Made by a program: the position numbers and the translations under genes
The notes under the pieces: model-generated
Told to the model about the DNA's origin: nothing
The model's input: the letters and a program-made list of their open reading frames with translations, nothing else
Database searches by the model: none
Assembly: GCF_020297485.1 (NCBI RefSeq)
Contig: NZ_JAIWZC010000001.1
Coordinates: forward strand, 3,100,001 to 3,164,000
Direction: 5' to 3'
Origin: Enterocloster clostridioformis
GTDB lineage: Bacteria > Bacillota > Clostridia > Lachnospirales > Lachnospiraceae
DNA length: 64,000 nucleotides
Shown here: one piece after another, positions 25,650 to 35,480 of the stretch
How the letters are laid out: each line of letters begins with the position of its first letter
Position numbering within the stretch: position 1 is the first letter of the stretch

Positions 25650-26966
25650 TCAGCTTTTAAGCCATTTCATATGCGCATTTATCTGTTTCTCGTAACCATT
25701 GTCAGAAGGTTCGTAAAATACGGTTCCCTCCATACCGTCAGGCAGATACTGCTGCTGCACATAATGCTTGGGGTAGTCGTGGGCATACCGGTAGCCTGCC
25801 CCATGCCCCAGCTTTTCCGCTCCCTTGTAATGCTTGTCCTGCAGATGGACGGGCACAGGCATGGTCCGTTCATTCCTCACCGCTTCCATGGCCTTCTGTA
25901 CCGCCATACAGGCAGCGTTGCTCTTTGGAGCCGTGGCCACATAGGTAACTGCCTGTGAAAGGATGATATTGGCTTCGGGAAGTCCGATTCGCTCTGCGGC
26001 CTGGGCTGCGTTCACCGCCACCACAAGGGCCTGAGGGTCCGCGTTTCCCACATCCTCCGCAGCGCATATCATGATTCTTCTGGCTATGAACTTGATGTCT
26101 TCCCCCGCGTACAGCATCCGCGCCAGATAATACACGGCAGCGTCCGGGTCCGACCCCCGCATGCTTTTAATGAACGCGGATATGGTATCATAGTGGTTGT
26201 CCCCGTTCTTATCATACCGGACCGCCCTTTTCTGAATGCATTCCTGGGCCACTGCCATATCAATGTGAATCCGCCCGTCCGATCCCTTTGCAGTGGTCAG
26301 CACCCCCAGCTCCACGGCATTTAACGCGGCCCTGGCATCCCCGTTGGCCGTATCTGCCAGGAAATCAGCGGCATCCTCGTCGATTTCGGCATCGTAAATG
26401 CCCATTCCTCGTTCCTTGTCATAAACCGCCCTCCGGATCAGCTCCTTTACATCGTCCTTTTCCAGGGGCTTAAGCTCAAATATCCTGGACCTGGAAAGAA
26501 GCGCTCCGTTTACCTCGAAATAAGGATTCTCCGTAGTGGCTCCTATCAGTATCAGCGTCCCGTCCTCCACAAAGGGCAGAAGGTAATCCTGCTGTCCTTT
26601 ATTAAAGCGGTGGATCTCATCCACGAACAGTATGGTTTTCCGTCCGTACATGCCAATGTTATCCTTGGCCTCCTTCACCACCTCCTCCATGTCCCTTTTT
26701 CCCGCCACCGTGGCGTTAATCTGCCTGAAATCCGCACTGGTGGTATTGGCAATGACCTTGGCCAGAGTTGTCTTCCCGGTTCCCGGAGGTCCGTAAAAAA
26801 TAATGGAGCCCAGCTTATCCGCCTGTATGGCCCGGTACAGCAGCTTATCCTTTCCCACAATATGCTGCTGCCCCACCACCTCATCCAGGGTCCTGGGACG
26901 GAGCCTGGATGCCAGAGGCGACTCCCTCTCCATATCCTTTTCTCTCATATAATCAAATAAATCCAT
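25650..26966 (-). CDS. rarA: Replication-associated recombination protein A (AAA+ ATPase, MgsA/RarA)
   Basis: The 438-residue protein has LASRLRPRTLDEVVGQQHIV, Walker A FYGPPGTGKTTLAKV, Walker B ILFVDEIHRFNKGQQD, the sensor GATTENPYFEVN, and the C-terminal tetramerisation region (GSDPDAAVYYLARMLYAGED and the later VPVHLQDKHYKGAEKLG). It acts at stalled replication forks. The start at 26966 is used because AGGAG lies nine bases upstream; a TTG 21 bases earlier overlaps the preceding gene and is less likely. Confidence 0.95.
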   Translation of the reverse strand: MDLFDYMREKDMERESPLASRLRPRTLDEVVGQQHIVGKDKLLYRAIQADKLGSIIFYGPPGTGKTTLAKVIANTTSADFRQINATVAGKRDMEEVVKEAKDNIGMYGRKTILFVDEIHRFNKGQQDYLLPFVEDGTLILIGATTENPYFEVNGALLSRSRIFELKPLEKDDVKELIRRAVYDKERGMGIYDAEIDEDAADFLADTANGDARAALNAVELGVLTTAKGSDGRIHIDMAVAQECIQKRAVRYDKNGDNHYDTISAFIKSMRGSDPDAAVYYLARMLYAGEDIKFIARRIMICAAEDVGNADPQALVVAVNAAQAAERIGLPEANIILSQAVTYVATAPKSNAACMAVQKAMEAVRNERTMPVPVHLQDKHYKGAEKLGHGAGYRYAHDYPKHYVQQQYLPDGMEGTVFYEPSDNGYEKQINAHMKWLKS

Positions 26967-26979
26967 ATCTGTATTCTCC

Positions 26980-27708
26980 TCAGTCAATCAGCAGTTCATC
27001 CACCGTAACAAAAGTATAGCCCCGCTTCGTCAGCGTGTCAACGATTTCCAGGGCTGCTTCCACAGAAGTGGGGAAAATATCATGCATCAATATAATATCC
27101 CCGTTCTCCACATCCTTAAGCACACGTTTCACAACACGGTTGGTATTGCGCAGTTTCCAGTCCAGTGAGTCCACGGACCACAGTACGGTGGTCATGCCGA
27201 CCCTGCACTCCAGCTCCTCATTCCAGTCTCCATAGGGCGGGCGCATATACTGGGGCCGCTCTCCCGTAATCTCTTCTATCATCCGGCTGGTCCTGTCCAC
27301 GGCCTGGCAGACCGCGTCGGATCCGGCCTTTGTGAGCTGCACATGGCTGTAGCTGTGATTTCCAATCAAATGCCCCTCTGCCTTCATCCGCTTTACAATT
27401 TCCTCGTTTCCCTCTATGTTCTGACCCATAAGAAAAAAGGTTGCCCGGACATTTCGCTCTTTCAGCCCGTCCAGCAGTTTTTCCGTGTAATCCTCATTTG
27501 GTCCGTCGTCAAAGGTCAGAGCCACACATTTCCCTTCCAGGCCCTTGGCCCGGTCCAGGGTATCCCCTCCCTCCCTGACCCAGGAGCCCCCGTCAACGGA
27601 CACATGGGCCGGCATTTCCCCCCTTACCGCATGGATAAGGCCGCCCAGCAGCAGAAGGTCCATTATGCAGACGGCTGCCAGGAGTTTTGACTTATTTATC
27701 AGCTTCAC
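26980..27708 (-). CDS. Membrane-anchored polysaccharide deacetylase (NodB domain)
   Basis: The 242-residue protein has an N-terminal signal-anchor (residues 8-28) and all NodB motifs: TFDDGP (metal Asp), the H-x3-H of GNHSYSHVQL, RPPYGDWN, DSLDWKLRN and the C-terminal ILMHDIFPTSVEA. The family removes acetyl groups from peptidoglycan or other beta-1,4 aminosugar polymers outside the membrane. It is followed 13 bases later by rarA. Similar proteins act in vegetative wall modification and in the spore cortex; the role here is open. Confidence 0.92.
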   Translation of the reverse strand: MKLINKSKLLAAVCIMDLLLLGGLIHAVRGEMPAHVSVDGGSWVREGGDTLDRAKGLEGKCVALTFDDGPNEDYTEKLLDGLKERNVRATFFLMGQNIEGNEEIVKRMKAEGHLIGNHSYSHVQLTKAGSDAVCQAVDRTSRMIEEITGERPQYMRPPYGDWNEELECRVGMTTVLWSVDSLDWKLRNTNRVVKRVLKDVENGDIILMHDIFPTSVEAALEIVDTLTKRGYTFVTVDELLID

Positions 27709-27830
27709 CCTGTTTTTCCCTCTCTTATTTCACATCCTTATCTATCCAGTATATGTGCGGGGACAATGTAAAAATGCTTTTACCTTTTTCCGTCTTCCAC
27801 ATACTTAAAAAAACATGGGCAAAGAAGAAA

Positions 27831-27857
27831 ACAGCGCCGGGACTGCTCCCGGCGCCG
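27831..27857 (-). terminator. Terminator after the GH25 lysozyme gene
   Basis: GCGCCGGGA and TCCCGGCGC enclose CTGC; on the minus strand TGTTTTCTTCTTT follows. Confidence 0.8.
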
Positions 27858-27899
27858 CTCAGCTGAACTTAAATCATATAGAACGTATTTCCCTGACTT

Positions 27900-29711
27900 C
27901 TACTGTGCTGTTCCTATCGGTGTGACCACTACACCCGGTCCGCCGGATGTACCTGTGACAGACTGGCCTGACCCCGGTGCCTGATTGGATACGCCGCCGC
28001 TCTGTGAAGGCTGGGGCGCCTGTCCTCCCTGGCTGCCGCCTGGCGCCTGGGTCTGTACATTTCCTGTCTGGCCGTCCCCGGTCTCATTTCCCGTTTCCTG
28101 AACAACCTGGCTGAGCACTCCGCTTGCGTCTGTATTGTACGCCACGCCGCCTATGTCCACAGTGGTGCCTGCCGCCATACGTCCTGTGGATGGCTCCATA
28201 TAGTAGTGGAGTCCGCCCACATCGATCACGCCTTTCGCCATACGTCCGGAGCTCTCAAAGTAATACCAGGCCCCATCCATCTCACGCCAGCCCGTGGCCA
28301 TTGCCCCGGATCCCTTAAGGTAATACCGCTCACCGCCGTCATCCAGCCAGCCTGTCTGCATCACGCCCTCCTGGCTGCTGTAATACCAGGTTCCGTTGTC
28401 ATTGATCCAGCCCTTTGAAAGGGCTCCTGAGCTGTCCAGATAGTACCACTTCCCGTTCTGACTGGTCCAGCCTTTTGCCATGGCCCCATTTCCCTCCAGG
28501 AAGTATCTGCGGCCGCCGTCATCCAGCCAGCCTGTCTGCATCACGCCCTCCTGATTGCTGTAATACCATGTTCCGTTGTCATTGATCCAACCCTTTGAAA
28601 GGGCTCCTGAGCTGCCGAAATAATACCATTTCCCGCTGTCGGATTTCCAGCCGGTTATCATCTTACCGTTAGAGTCATCCAGATAGTAAGACTTGCCGGA
28701 CTGGTTGAGCCAGCCCCTGGACACCAAACCGTCCCCGTTCATATAGTACCATGTGCCGTCATCCTGAATCCAGTTGTTTTTCTGCTTTGCATAGTTCTGG
28801 TAATAGTAGGTCTGCCCGTTGATAGTCCTCCACGTATTAGCCGGAATCACAGAAGTGAAATCCTTGAACTGAAAATCGATATCCACATTTCCGCTTATAC
28901 CGTTTACAGCGCCGGTGCTTGTTGCCTGCCACATAACCGGATTCTGATAGGCGGGTTTGGCGGAATAGCGGGCTACCCATACAGGATAGTTCATTTTGCT
29001 CATATCCAGCTTATTGGCAAGCCAGTTGTCATTGGCATAGATGACAGGATAATAGCCCGCCTCTGAAATCCGCCCGCAGAACGCGTTGGCGATGGCTGCC
29101 AGCTCATCCTTTGACAAGGTTCCCTGGGTGGAATCCTCCATGTCAAAGGCCACGGGATAGGAAACCGGATAATCATGAATCAGGTTGAGGACAAAGTTGG
29201 CCTCCTCCACCGCCATCTCCGGCGTCATGGCCAGAGAGTAGATATATACGCCCACCTTGACGCCTGCCGCGCTGGCCTGCTGGATATTCCTGTGGAAGTA
29301 AGGGTCCACTGCGCCCTTTGAACGGGTGCCCAGCATGACGAAGGACACGTCGTCCGCGGCTACCTGGCTCCAGTTGATATCTCCCTGCCACCTGGACACG
29401 TCAATTCCCCGGAACAGCACATTATTGATGGACGAGCCGTCCGGCATCTGGTATACGCCGTTTACCTTCTTCCATGCGTTGGGATTTGCGGTGGAAGCAG
29501 ACTGTCCGGAGGTGGTTCCTGTACCGGAGGTGGTTCCTGTGCTGCCAGTGGAACTCTGCCCCGGCCCTACGGGAGATATGACCGTGGAGGACTGGGTCTC
29601 TCCCGGTCCCACGGCCAGGGATGTACCCGCGGGCACCATTGTCCCTGCCCCGATTAGCCCCGCCAAAACAAGTGCGCGGCAGCGCCTCATTATCTGCGTC
29701 GTATTTTTCAT
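27900..29711 (-). CDS. Secreted GH25 lysozyme with choline-binding-type repeats
   Basis: The 603-residue protein has a signal peptide (1-33), a Ser/Gly/Thr linker, and a GH25 muramidase domain (about 100-290). Catalytic acids are visible in FRGIDVSRWQGDINW and in PVAFDMEDSTQG. About ten 20-residue cell-wall-binding repeats follow (about 300-545; Gly-Trp...Trp-Tyr-Tyr pattern such as GWINDNGTWYYSNQEGVMQT), then a Gln/Gly/Ser tail. Two repeat blocks (about 28330-28420 and 28510-28600) are nearly identical in DNA, a sign of recent duplication. The repeats bind choline in pneumococcal proteins. The adjacent LicC/LicA-like fusion makes choline a reasonable ligand here. Confidence 0.92.
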   Translation of the reverse strand: MKNTTQIMRRCRALVLAGLIGAGTMVPAGTSLAVGPGETQSSTVISPVGPGQSSTGSTGTTSGTGTTSGQSASTANPNAWKKVNGVYQMPDGSSINNVLFRGIDVSRWQGDINWSQVAADDVSFVMLGTRSKGAVDPYFHRNIQQASAAGVKVGVYIYSLAMTPEMAVEEANFVLNLIHDYPVSYPVAFDMEDSTQGTLSKDELAAIANAFCGRISEAGYYPVIYANDNWLANKLDMSKMNYPVWVARYSAKPAYQNPVMWQATSTGAVNGISGNVDIDFQFKDFTSVIPANTWRTINGQTYYYQNYAKQKNNWIQDDGTWYYMNGDGLVSRGWLNQSGKSYYLDDSNGKMITGWKSDSGKWYYFGSSGALSKGWINDNGTWYYSNQEGVMQTGWLDDGGRRYFLEGNGAMAKGWTSQNGKWYYLDSSGALSKGWINDNGTWYYSSQEGVMQTGWLDDGGERYYLKGSGAMATGWREMDGAWYYFESSGRMAKGVIDVGGLHYYMEPSTGRMAAGTTVDIGGVAYNTDASGVLSQVVQETGNETGDGQTGNVQTQAPGGSQGGQAPQPSQSGGVSNQAPGSGQSVTGTSGGPGVVVTPIGTAQ

Positions 29712-29745
29712 AATCTTCTCCTCATACCATTGTATTTTTCAAAAA

Positions 29746-29785
29746 AAGAGGGGATGTCCAGCCATCCGCTGTCACATCCCCCTTG
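29746..29785 (-). terminator. Terminator after the repeat protein gene
   Basis: GGGGATGT and ACATCCCC close a 16-base loop; on the minus strand the stem is followed by TCTTTTTTTG. Confidence 0.75.
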
Positions 29786-29800
29786 TTAAACTGCTGTACA

Positions 29801-30862
29801 TCAACCTGGTCCGTCTGTCCGTCCTGGTTCAAGCGCAGTTGACGAGCCGGATGGGCTGTTATTGGAATTGCCGCTGGTCGGGCCGCTGGTGCTGCTTCCG
29901 GAGCCGCCCGGTGTGCCGCTGCTGATACCGGAGCCGGAAGAACCGGACACGCCGGGTCCGCCGCTGCCGCCGGAACTGCCGGAATTATTGTTCACGGTTC
30001 CCGGTGTCTGGGCCGATACGCCGTTGGCATTCTGGCATACACCGCTGCCGTCAAAGTTATACTGTACGCCATTGATGGTAGCTGTGGTGCCCGCAATCAT
30101 CTTGCCCTCGTTGGCAGGGTTCAGATAGTAGTACTTGCCGTCCAGCTGAATCCATCCCGTCATCATATGTCCATTGCTGTTGAAGTAATGCCAGGAATTA
30201 TCAATCTGCTTCCAGCCTGTGGACATCTTGCCGTTGCTTGTATCCATATAATATTTGTTGCCTTCGCTGTCGCTCAGCCAGCCGCTCAGCATCCGGCCAT
30301 CCGTATTCAGGTAGAAATAATCATTATCCACTTTAGCCCAGCCCGTCATCATCTTGCCGTCCGTGCCAAAGAGGTACCAGTTGTCCTTAATCTGTGCCCA
30401 GGAATTAACCACGCACTTTCCGTTGCTCTGGAAATAATACCATGCGCCGTCCATCTCACGCCAGCCGGTTGCCATGGTTCCGTTGCCCCGCATGAAATAG
30501 TAGTCGTTTCCAATCTTCAGCCAGCCTGTAACCATACTTCCGTCGTTCAGCATATAATACCACTTGCCGTCCTCCGGATTGATCCAGCCCATGGCCATGA
30601 GACCGTTGGGCCTGAAGAAATACCATTTTCCGTCAATCTGCTTAAAACCCGTGGACATATGTCCCGTGGATAAGTCCATGTAATACCAGCCCTCGCTGGT
30701 CTGAAGCCATCCTGTATGTGTCTGTCCATTATAGATATAAGTCCAACTGTCATTGGATTTACTCCATCCGTCCGCCCCATAGCTGGTGAATACAGACCCC
30801 AATGACATGGCCCCAATCATACCGGCTGCCGCGATTGCTGCCCAGTACTTTTTATATCCCAT
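29801..30862 (-). CDS. Secreted cell-wall/choline-binding repeat protein without catalytic domain
   Basis: The 353-residue protein has a signal peptide (1-30, ending SYGAD), then about eleven 20-residue wall-binding repeats to about residue 280 (aromatic pattern GWxxxxxxWYYMxxxGxMxTG), then a Gly/Ser/Pro tail. There is no enzyme domain, so it probably serves as a surface protein held by the repeats. It is transcribed in the same direction as the GH25 lysozyme and the LicCA fusion, but has its own extended -10 promoter and terminator. Confidence 0.88.
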   Translation of the reverse strand: MGYKKYWAAIAAAGMIGAMSLGSVFTSYGADGWSKSNDSWTYIYNGQTHTGWLQTSEGWYYMDLSTGHMSTGFKQIDGKWYFFRPNGLMAMGWINPEDGKWYYMLNDGSMVTGWLKIGNDYYFMRGNGTMATGWREMDGAWYYFQSNGKCVVNSWAQIKDNWYLFGTDGKMMTGWAKVDNDYFYLNTDGRMLSGWLSDSEGNKYYMDTSNGKMSTGWKQIDNSWHYFNSNGHMMTGWIQLDGKYYYLNPANEGKMIAGTTATINGVQYNFDGSGVCQNANGVSAQTPGTVNNNSGSSGGSGGPGVSGSSGSGISSGTPGGSGSSTSGPTSGNSNNSPSGSSTALEPGRTDGPG

Positions 30863-30930
30863 TTGTCATCCTCCTCGCCTGGTATATCTGGCCAGGGGCA
30901 TAGTAGTCCCCAACCGTTTACATATCTCCG

Positions 30931-30936
30931 ATTATA
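30931..30936 (-). promoter_or_regulatory. Extended -10 promoter for the repeat protein gene
   Basis: The minus strand reads TGTGC-TATAAT (TGn-TATAAT) about 70 bases before the ATG; no good -35 is visible. No terminator separates it from the LicCA gene, so readthrough is possible. Confidence 0.45.
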
Positions 30937-30969
30937 GCACAATCCCATATTCATTTGGTAACAAATTTA

Positions 30970-32841
30970 TTACAATTTCCGTAATTTCCTATAATATTTT
31001 TTTGCATACCGGTACATGATGATGGTGTATTCTCCAAACTCATCGCCCAGAATGCTTTTATATACAGCCCACAGGCACCACAGGAATCCTCCCAGGGCCG
31101 CATTGGCATATAGGGCGAACAGCTCGTCCTCAGAGGGCTCCCTCTGAAGATAAAGCCTGAAGAGACGTTCCATGTCCTCTTCATTGTAATAGGAATAAAT
31201 CGCACACATGGACACATCCATCACCGGGTCACACATGCCTGCATACTCCCAATCCAGGAGTTTTACACTGCCGTCCTCAAAAAAGAGAAAGTTATCCACA
31301 TTTGCGTCAATATGACACAGGCATTTTGGGTGTTCCATGGAATCCAGGGTATCCATGAGCCAGTCCATCCACCCCCTCACTTCCTCGTAATCCTCAAACA
31401 AAAGAGCTCCATGGCTCCTGCACAGCTTTTCATAGAAGCTGATTCTCTCCCGGATGTCAAAGGAATGGGCCACCGTAATACCCGACTGGTGAAGGCAGCG
31501 CACCATGGACATGCATTTTTCCATATCGTCCCAATCCGCTGCATCCGCATTTCTGGTACCTTCATAGTAATCCGCTATCTTATACCCCGTCTTTTCGTTC
31601 ATGTACAGCACATGCTCGGTGATTTCAAGCGGGGCAACGGCGTCGTAGACTGTTTTTTCCTGTTCCCTGTTAATCAGAAGTTCTGTTCCCGGACCTGGTA
31701 TGCGGCAGATGCAGTGGCGGTCCTCCACCTTAAACAGAAACGACTTGTTGGTCATGCCCGCTTTCAGGCAGCGGATATCTTTAATGTGGGATTCCGGTAC
31801 CTTGAATACCTCTGCGACCAGCTTCATGGCCGCATTGTCAGAATGATTCTGATAGCGGGGGTCAAACAGGCGCAGCTCCTCCAGGTTCTCAAACTCATAT
31901 ACCTGGTCATCCGGCTGGCGGTTCACATCCATCTCTATCTCATCCCATCTGGAAGCAGCCAGTCCGCTGGCTTCCTGGGCCGCTTCCAACAGTCCGCCGG
32001 CTTCCTCCTCCAGCCGCCGCCTGGCCTCTCCTTCCAGCATATCAACATAGACCTGTTCCCAGTAGAACTGCTCTGTTCCCGGCGTCTTATAATAGGCTTC
32101 CAGCACGGGAAGGAACTGCCGGGAAAATTCCCGGGAAAAATAAGCCGGACCATACATGACCCACTGGTCCCGTCCGCCTACTTTCACATCGGTGATCCTT
32201 CCCTTTTTATTGAAATAAAGGCACCACTCCTTGGTCTCTCCCCTCTGAAAAGCCGAGCTGTACCAGGCCCCACATTCATAGGCATGATACATGTTCTCCC
32301 GCATCCAGTTGTCCGATGACAGAATGTACATATTGCGTCCCTCCAGCACCTTCCTGGCCCGGTATATAGTGGTCAGGGTGTTTTTGCTGGTGTATTCAGG
32401 ATTGTACAGAAGCTCCACACCGTATTTATCAATGAGGTATTCAAACTTCTCCTTCAGATATCCCACTGCTATGGTTATGTTCCTTATCCCCACTTCGTGA
32501 AGCTGCTTAATCTGACGCTCAATCATTCGCTCCCCAAAGACCTCCAGGAGCCCCTTGGGCATCTCAAAGGTCAGGGGTACAAAACGTGAACCGAATCCGG
32601 CTGCGATAATAAGGGCGCCGTCCACCCTATATTGGTCTAACAGCTTCTGTCCCTCAGCCCTCAGCCTCCATCTGGCTTTTCCCTTTTGGCTGCTTTTCTC
32701 TCCTATATATCCCTTTGCCAGGCAGTCCTTAATCAAACCATTGGCCGTGCCCAGGGAGACGTCCAGCTTTCCGGCCAGCTCCCTCTGGGTGATATCCGGC
32801 TGCTCCAGCACTGCCCTGCATACAAGTCCATGTCTGTCCAT
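30970..32841 (-). CDS. HTH-nucleotidyltransferase-kinase fusion (LicC + LicA-like), phosphocholine activation
   Basis: Three modules lie in 623 residues: a winged helix-turn-helix (1-68; ITQRELAGKLDVSLGTANGL), a sugar-nucleotide-type cytidylyltransferase (about 73-300; ALIIAAGFGSRF, then EMPKGLLEVFGE) like LicC, and an APH/choline kinase (about 335-600) like LicA with CHIDANVDNFLFF (Brenner motif) and LLDWEYAGMCDPVMD. Together they would phosphorylate choline or a similar alcohol and activate it with CTP. The order kinase-last with an attached regulator is found in gut Firmicutes. It sits directly upstream of two repeat proteins that could bind the product. Ethanolamine or another alcohol could be the substrate instead. 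Confidence 0.85.
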   Translation of the reverse strand: MDRHGLVCRAVLEQPDITQRELAGKLDVSLGTANGLIKDCLAKGYIGEKSSQKGKARWRLRAEGQKLLDQYRVDGALIIAAGFGSRFVPLTFEMPKGLLEVFGERMIERQIKQLHEVGIRNITIAVGYLKEKFEYLIDKYGVELLYNPEYTSKNTLTTIYRARKVLEGRNMYILSSDNWMRENMYHAYECGAWYSSAFQRGETKEWCLYFNKKGRITDVKVGGRDQWVMYGPAYFSREFSRQFLPVLEAYYKTPGTEQFYWEQVYVDMLEGEARRRLEEEAGGLLEAAQEASGLAASRWDEIEMDVNRQPDDQVYEFENLEELRLFDPRYQNHSDNAAMKLVAEVFKVPESHIKDIRCLKAGMTNKSFLFKVEDRHCICRIPGPGTELLINREQEKTVYDAVAPLEITEHVLYMNEKTGYKIADYYEGTRNADAADWDDMEKCMSMVRCLHQSGITVAHSFDIRERISFYEKLCRSHGALLFEDYEEVRGWMDWLMDTLDSMEHPKCLCHIDANVDNFLFFEDGSVKLLDWEYAGMCDPVMDVSMCAIYSYYNEEDMERLFRLYLQREPSEDELFALYANAALGGFLWCLWAVYKSILGDEFGEYTIIMYRYAKKYYRKLRKL

Positions 32842-32904
32842 TGTGTAATCCTCACTTCCTGCCTGTTTATGTTCAAATTTATCATTTTGTGGAAATATAT
32901 GAAC

Positions 32905-32932
32905 ATTATATCACACCCGCTAAAAAAAGCAA
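32905..32932 (-). promoter_or_regulatory. Promoter of the LicCA fusion gene
   Basis: TTGCTT, 16 bases, TATAAT on the minus strand, about 65 bases before the start codon. Confidence 0.55.
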
Positions 32933-33006
32933 GCATAAAAGCAGCATGACAGCACCCGGAAAATGGCAGAGAATATTCCCTTTTTTGATACCATAAAAAT
33001 AAAAAA

Positions 33007-33036
33007 CCAGACTCCGAAACATTCCCCAGAATCTGG
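33007..33036 (-). terminator. Terminator of glnN
   Basis: On the minus strand CCAGATTC pairs with GAGTCTGG (one G-T pair), followed by TTTTTTATTTTT. Confidence 0.75.
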
Positions 33037-33053
33037 CTTTCTTATCTATAAAC

Positions 33054-35168
33054 TTACACTTCAAATATCAAATCCCCATAACTTGGCATGGGCCACAGTT
33101 CCTTATCCACTATCATCTCCAGCTGGTCCACAGGAGCCCTGAGCGCTTCCATGGCCGGTACTACCTGGCTGTGGTAGATGACAGCCTGGCCCTTGCCACC
33201 CTCGGCGGCTGCGGCCTTTTCCGTCGCCTCCAAAAGATGGGCAAGTGCTGTCTTTATCCCGGTAAGCAGCTCTGAGGTCTCTATGAGCAGCTCTGTCTGG
33301 GTGCTCACATCCGCCTCCTGGCATACGCCTTTCACGGCCCCGATGGATGCGGCAAGCTGTGTGGTATACTTGATGACTGCCGGGATAATGGACTTGCTGG
33401 CCATATCGTACATGGTCCTGGCCTCAATGTTAATGGCCTTGGAATAGTTCTCATATTCCACCTCAGACCGGGATTCCAGCTCAGCCTTTGTAAATACCCC
33501 AAATGCCTCAAACAGCTTCACCGCCTTATCCGTTGTCAGAGCCGGGATGGCATCCACCATGGAGCGGATGTTCGGAAGTCCTCTTCTCTCTGCCTCGGCT
33601 ACCCATTCATCTGAATATCCATTTCCATTAAAAATGATTCTCTTATGGGCGGCCAGAGTCTTCTTTATGAAATCATGTACAGCCATATCAAAGTCATCTG
33701 CCTTCTCCAGTATGTCTGCCGCTTCCTTAAAGGCTTCTGCCACGATGGTGTTCAGCACGGTATTGGGAGAAGCGATGGAATCCGAGGAACCCACCATGCG
33801 GAACTCGAATTTATTACCGGTAAAGGCAAAGGGTGATGTACGGTTTCTGTCCGTGGCATCCTTATCCAGATCAGGAAGAATGTCAACTCCGGTCTTTAAG
33901 GTGCCGCCCTGTTTGGAGTGGGTGGCTTCGCCGGTGCTGCACAGCTGGTCGATTACATCCTCAAGCTGCTCTCCCAGGAAAATGGATATGATGGCAGGCG
34001 GCGCCTCGTTGGCTCCCAGTCTGTGGTCATTTCCCACATCGGAGGCAGACTCCCTGAGAAGGTCTGCATGGATATCCACTGCCTTGATGATACATGCCAG
34101 TACCAGAAGGAACTGGATGTTTTCATGAGGCGTGTCACCAGGATTCAGGAGATTGGTGCCGTCATCCGCGGTCAGCGACCAGTTGTCATGCTTACCGGAA
34201 CCATTGACGCCCGCAAAGGGCTTCTCATGAAGGAGGCAGGCCATGCCGTGGCGTCCGGCCACCTTCTTCAGTGTCTCCATGACAATCTGGTTGTGGTCAA
34301 CAGCCTGGTTTACACCCTCGTAGATAGGCGCAAGCTCATGCTGGGCCGGAGCCACCTCGTTGTGCTGTGTCTTGGCAGGCACGCCTAATTTCCACAGCTC
34401 TTTATTTACATCGTTCATGTAAGAACCGATTCTCTCACGGATGGCTCCAAAGTAATGGTCCTCCAGCTCCTGGCCCTTGGGAGGCATTGCGCCGAATAAG
34501 GTTCGGCCGGTGTAAATCAGGTCCTTGCGCTGCAAATATTTCTCTCTGTCTACCAGGAAATATTCCTGCTCCGCGCCTACGGACGGTGCGACCCGCTTGG
34601 CTGTGGTGTTGCCAAAAAGACGGAGTATCCTTAATGCCTGCTCATTGACAGCCTGCATGGAACGCAGCAGCGGAGTCTTCTTATCCAGCGCCTCCCCCTT
34701 ATAGGAACAGAAGGAAGTGGGGATGCACAGGGTCACGCCGATGGCGTCTTCCCGCAGGAAGGCGGGTGAGGTACAATCCCAAACCGTATATCCCCTTGCT
34801 TCAAAGGTGGCCCGCAGGCCGCCGGATGGGAAGGAGGATGCGTCCGGCTCGCCCTTAATCAGCTCCTTGCCGGAGAATTCCATGATTACTTTTCCGTCGG
34901 ATGGAGCAGAGATAAAGGAATCATGCTTTTCCGCAGTCACCCCTGTCAGCGGCTGGAACCAGTGGGTATAGTGGGTGGCTCCCCTCTCGATTGCCCAGTC
35001 CTTCATGGCATGGGCAACCACATCCGCAATACTGGGGTCCAGCTCTGCCCCGTCTTCAATGGTTTTCTTTAACTTCTTGTACACGCTCTTTGGCAGACGG
35101 TCCCTCATCACCGCGTCATTGAATACATTTTTACCGAACATCTCCGATACATTCAACACATCGCTCAT
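33054..35168 (-). CDS. glnN: Type III glutamine synthetase
   Basis: The 704-residue enzyme is far longer than GSI (about 470) and has GSIII landmarks: [31 protein letters not shown] (metal Glu), [22 protein letters not shown] (active-site region) and [19 protein letters not shown]. It makes glutamine from glutamate, ammonia and ATP as a dodecamer. I place the start at 35168 ([12 protein letters not shown]) by family length; a TTG 17 codons upstream would extend it. No GlnR-type site was recognised, but a 12-bp direct repeat (TCTCAGGTCATA at 35223 and 35239) lies just upstream. Confidence 0.96.
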   Translation of the reverse strand: MSDVLNVSEMFGKNVFNDAVMRDRLPKSVYKKLKKTIEDGAELDPSIADVVAHAMKDWAIERGATHYTHWFQPLTGVTAEKHDSFISAPSDGKVIMEFSGKELIKGEPDASSFPSGGLRATFEARGYTVWDCTSPAFLREDAIGVTLCIPTSFCSYKGEALDKKTPLLRSMQAVNEQALRILRLFGNTTAKRVAPSVGAEQEYFLVDREKYLQRKDLIYTGRTLFGAMPPKGQELEDHYFGAIRERIGSYMNDVNKELWKLGVPAKTQHNEVAPAQHELAPIYEGVNQAVDHNQIVMETLKKVAGRHGMACLLHEKPFAGVNGSGKHDNWSLTADDGTNLLNPGDTPHENIQFLLVLACIIKAVDIHADLLRESASDVGNDHRLGANEAPPAIISIFLGEQLEDVIDQLCSTGEATHSKQGGTLKTGVDILPDLDKDATDRNRTSPFAFTGNKFEFRMVGSSDSIASPNTVLNTIVAEAFKEAADILEKADDFDMAVHDFIKKTLAAHKRIIFNGNGYSDEWVAEAERRGLPNIRSMVDAIPALTTDKAVKLFEAFGVFTKAELESRSEVEYENYSKAINIEARTMYDMASKSIIPAVIKYTTQLAASIGAVKGVCQEADVSTQTELLIETSELLTGIKTALAHLLEATEKAAAAEGGKGQAVIYHSQVVPAMEALRAPVDQLEMIVDKELWPMPSYGDLIFEV

Positions 35169-35222
35169 AGAATTATCCATCCTCTCTTTTTTATCTTCCT
35201 TTTCCAAAATCGTTTCCAAAAT

Positions 35223-35250
35223 TCTCAGGTCATAGCTCTCTCAGGTCATA
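35223..35250. repeat. 12-bp direct repeat upstream of glnN
   Basis: TCTCAGGTCATA occurs twice with 16-base period, 55-80 bases before the glnN start. It could be an operator or a simple duplication. Confidence 0.4.
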
Positions 35251-35297
35251 CATCTCTTTTCACGTAATTATATTAAGTCCGCGCGTATATATAATAA

Positions 35298-35330
35298 AAA
35301 GGTGTTCCCCCTCTGAGAGAGAACACCTTT
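35298..35330 (-). terminator. Terminator after fba
   Basis: AAAGGTGTTC and GAACACCTTT enclose a 13-base loop; TTTTTATTATAT follows on the minus strand. It separates fba from glnN, although it could also act as an attenuator for glnN. Confidence 0.8.
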
Positions 35331-35480
35331 GTTCTTTATTAAAATAAACCATTTTCACCGAAATTGCAAGTGGTTTTTCAATAAAAATACATTTTTATTC
35401 TAATAAGGATTGTTAAGCCATATTAATAACTAGCATCAGTTATAGTGATGTAGGTTATAAATCAGCCGGTATATCGTATA

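Noticed and set aside
28200..28800. Tandem DNA repeats resembling a repeat array
   Set aside because: They are in-frame wall-binding repeats of the GH25 lysozyme; spacing and coding pattern exclude CRISPR.
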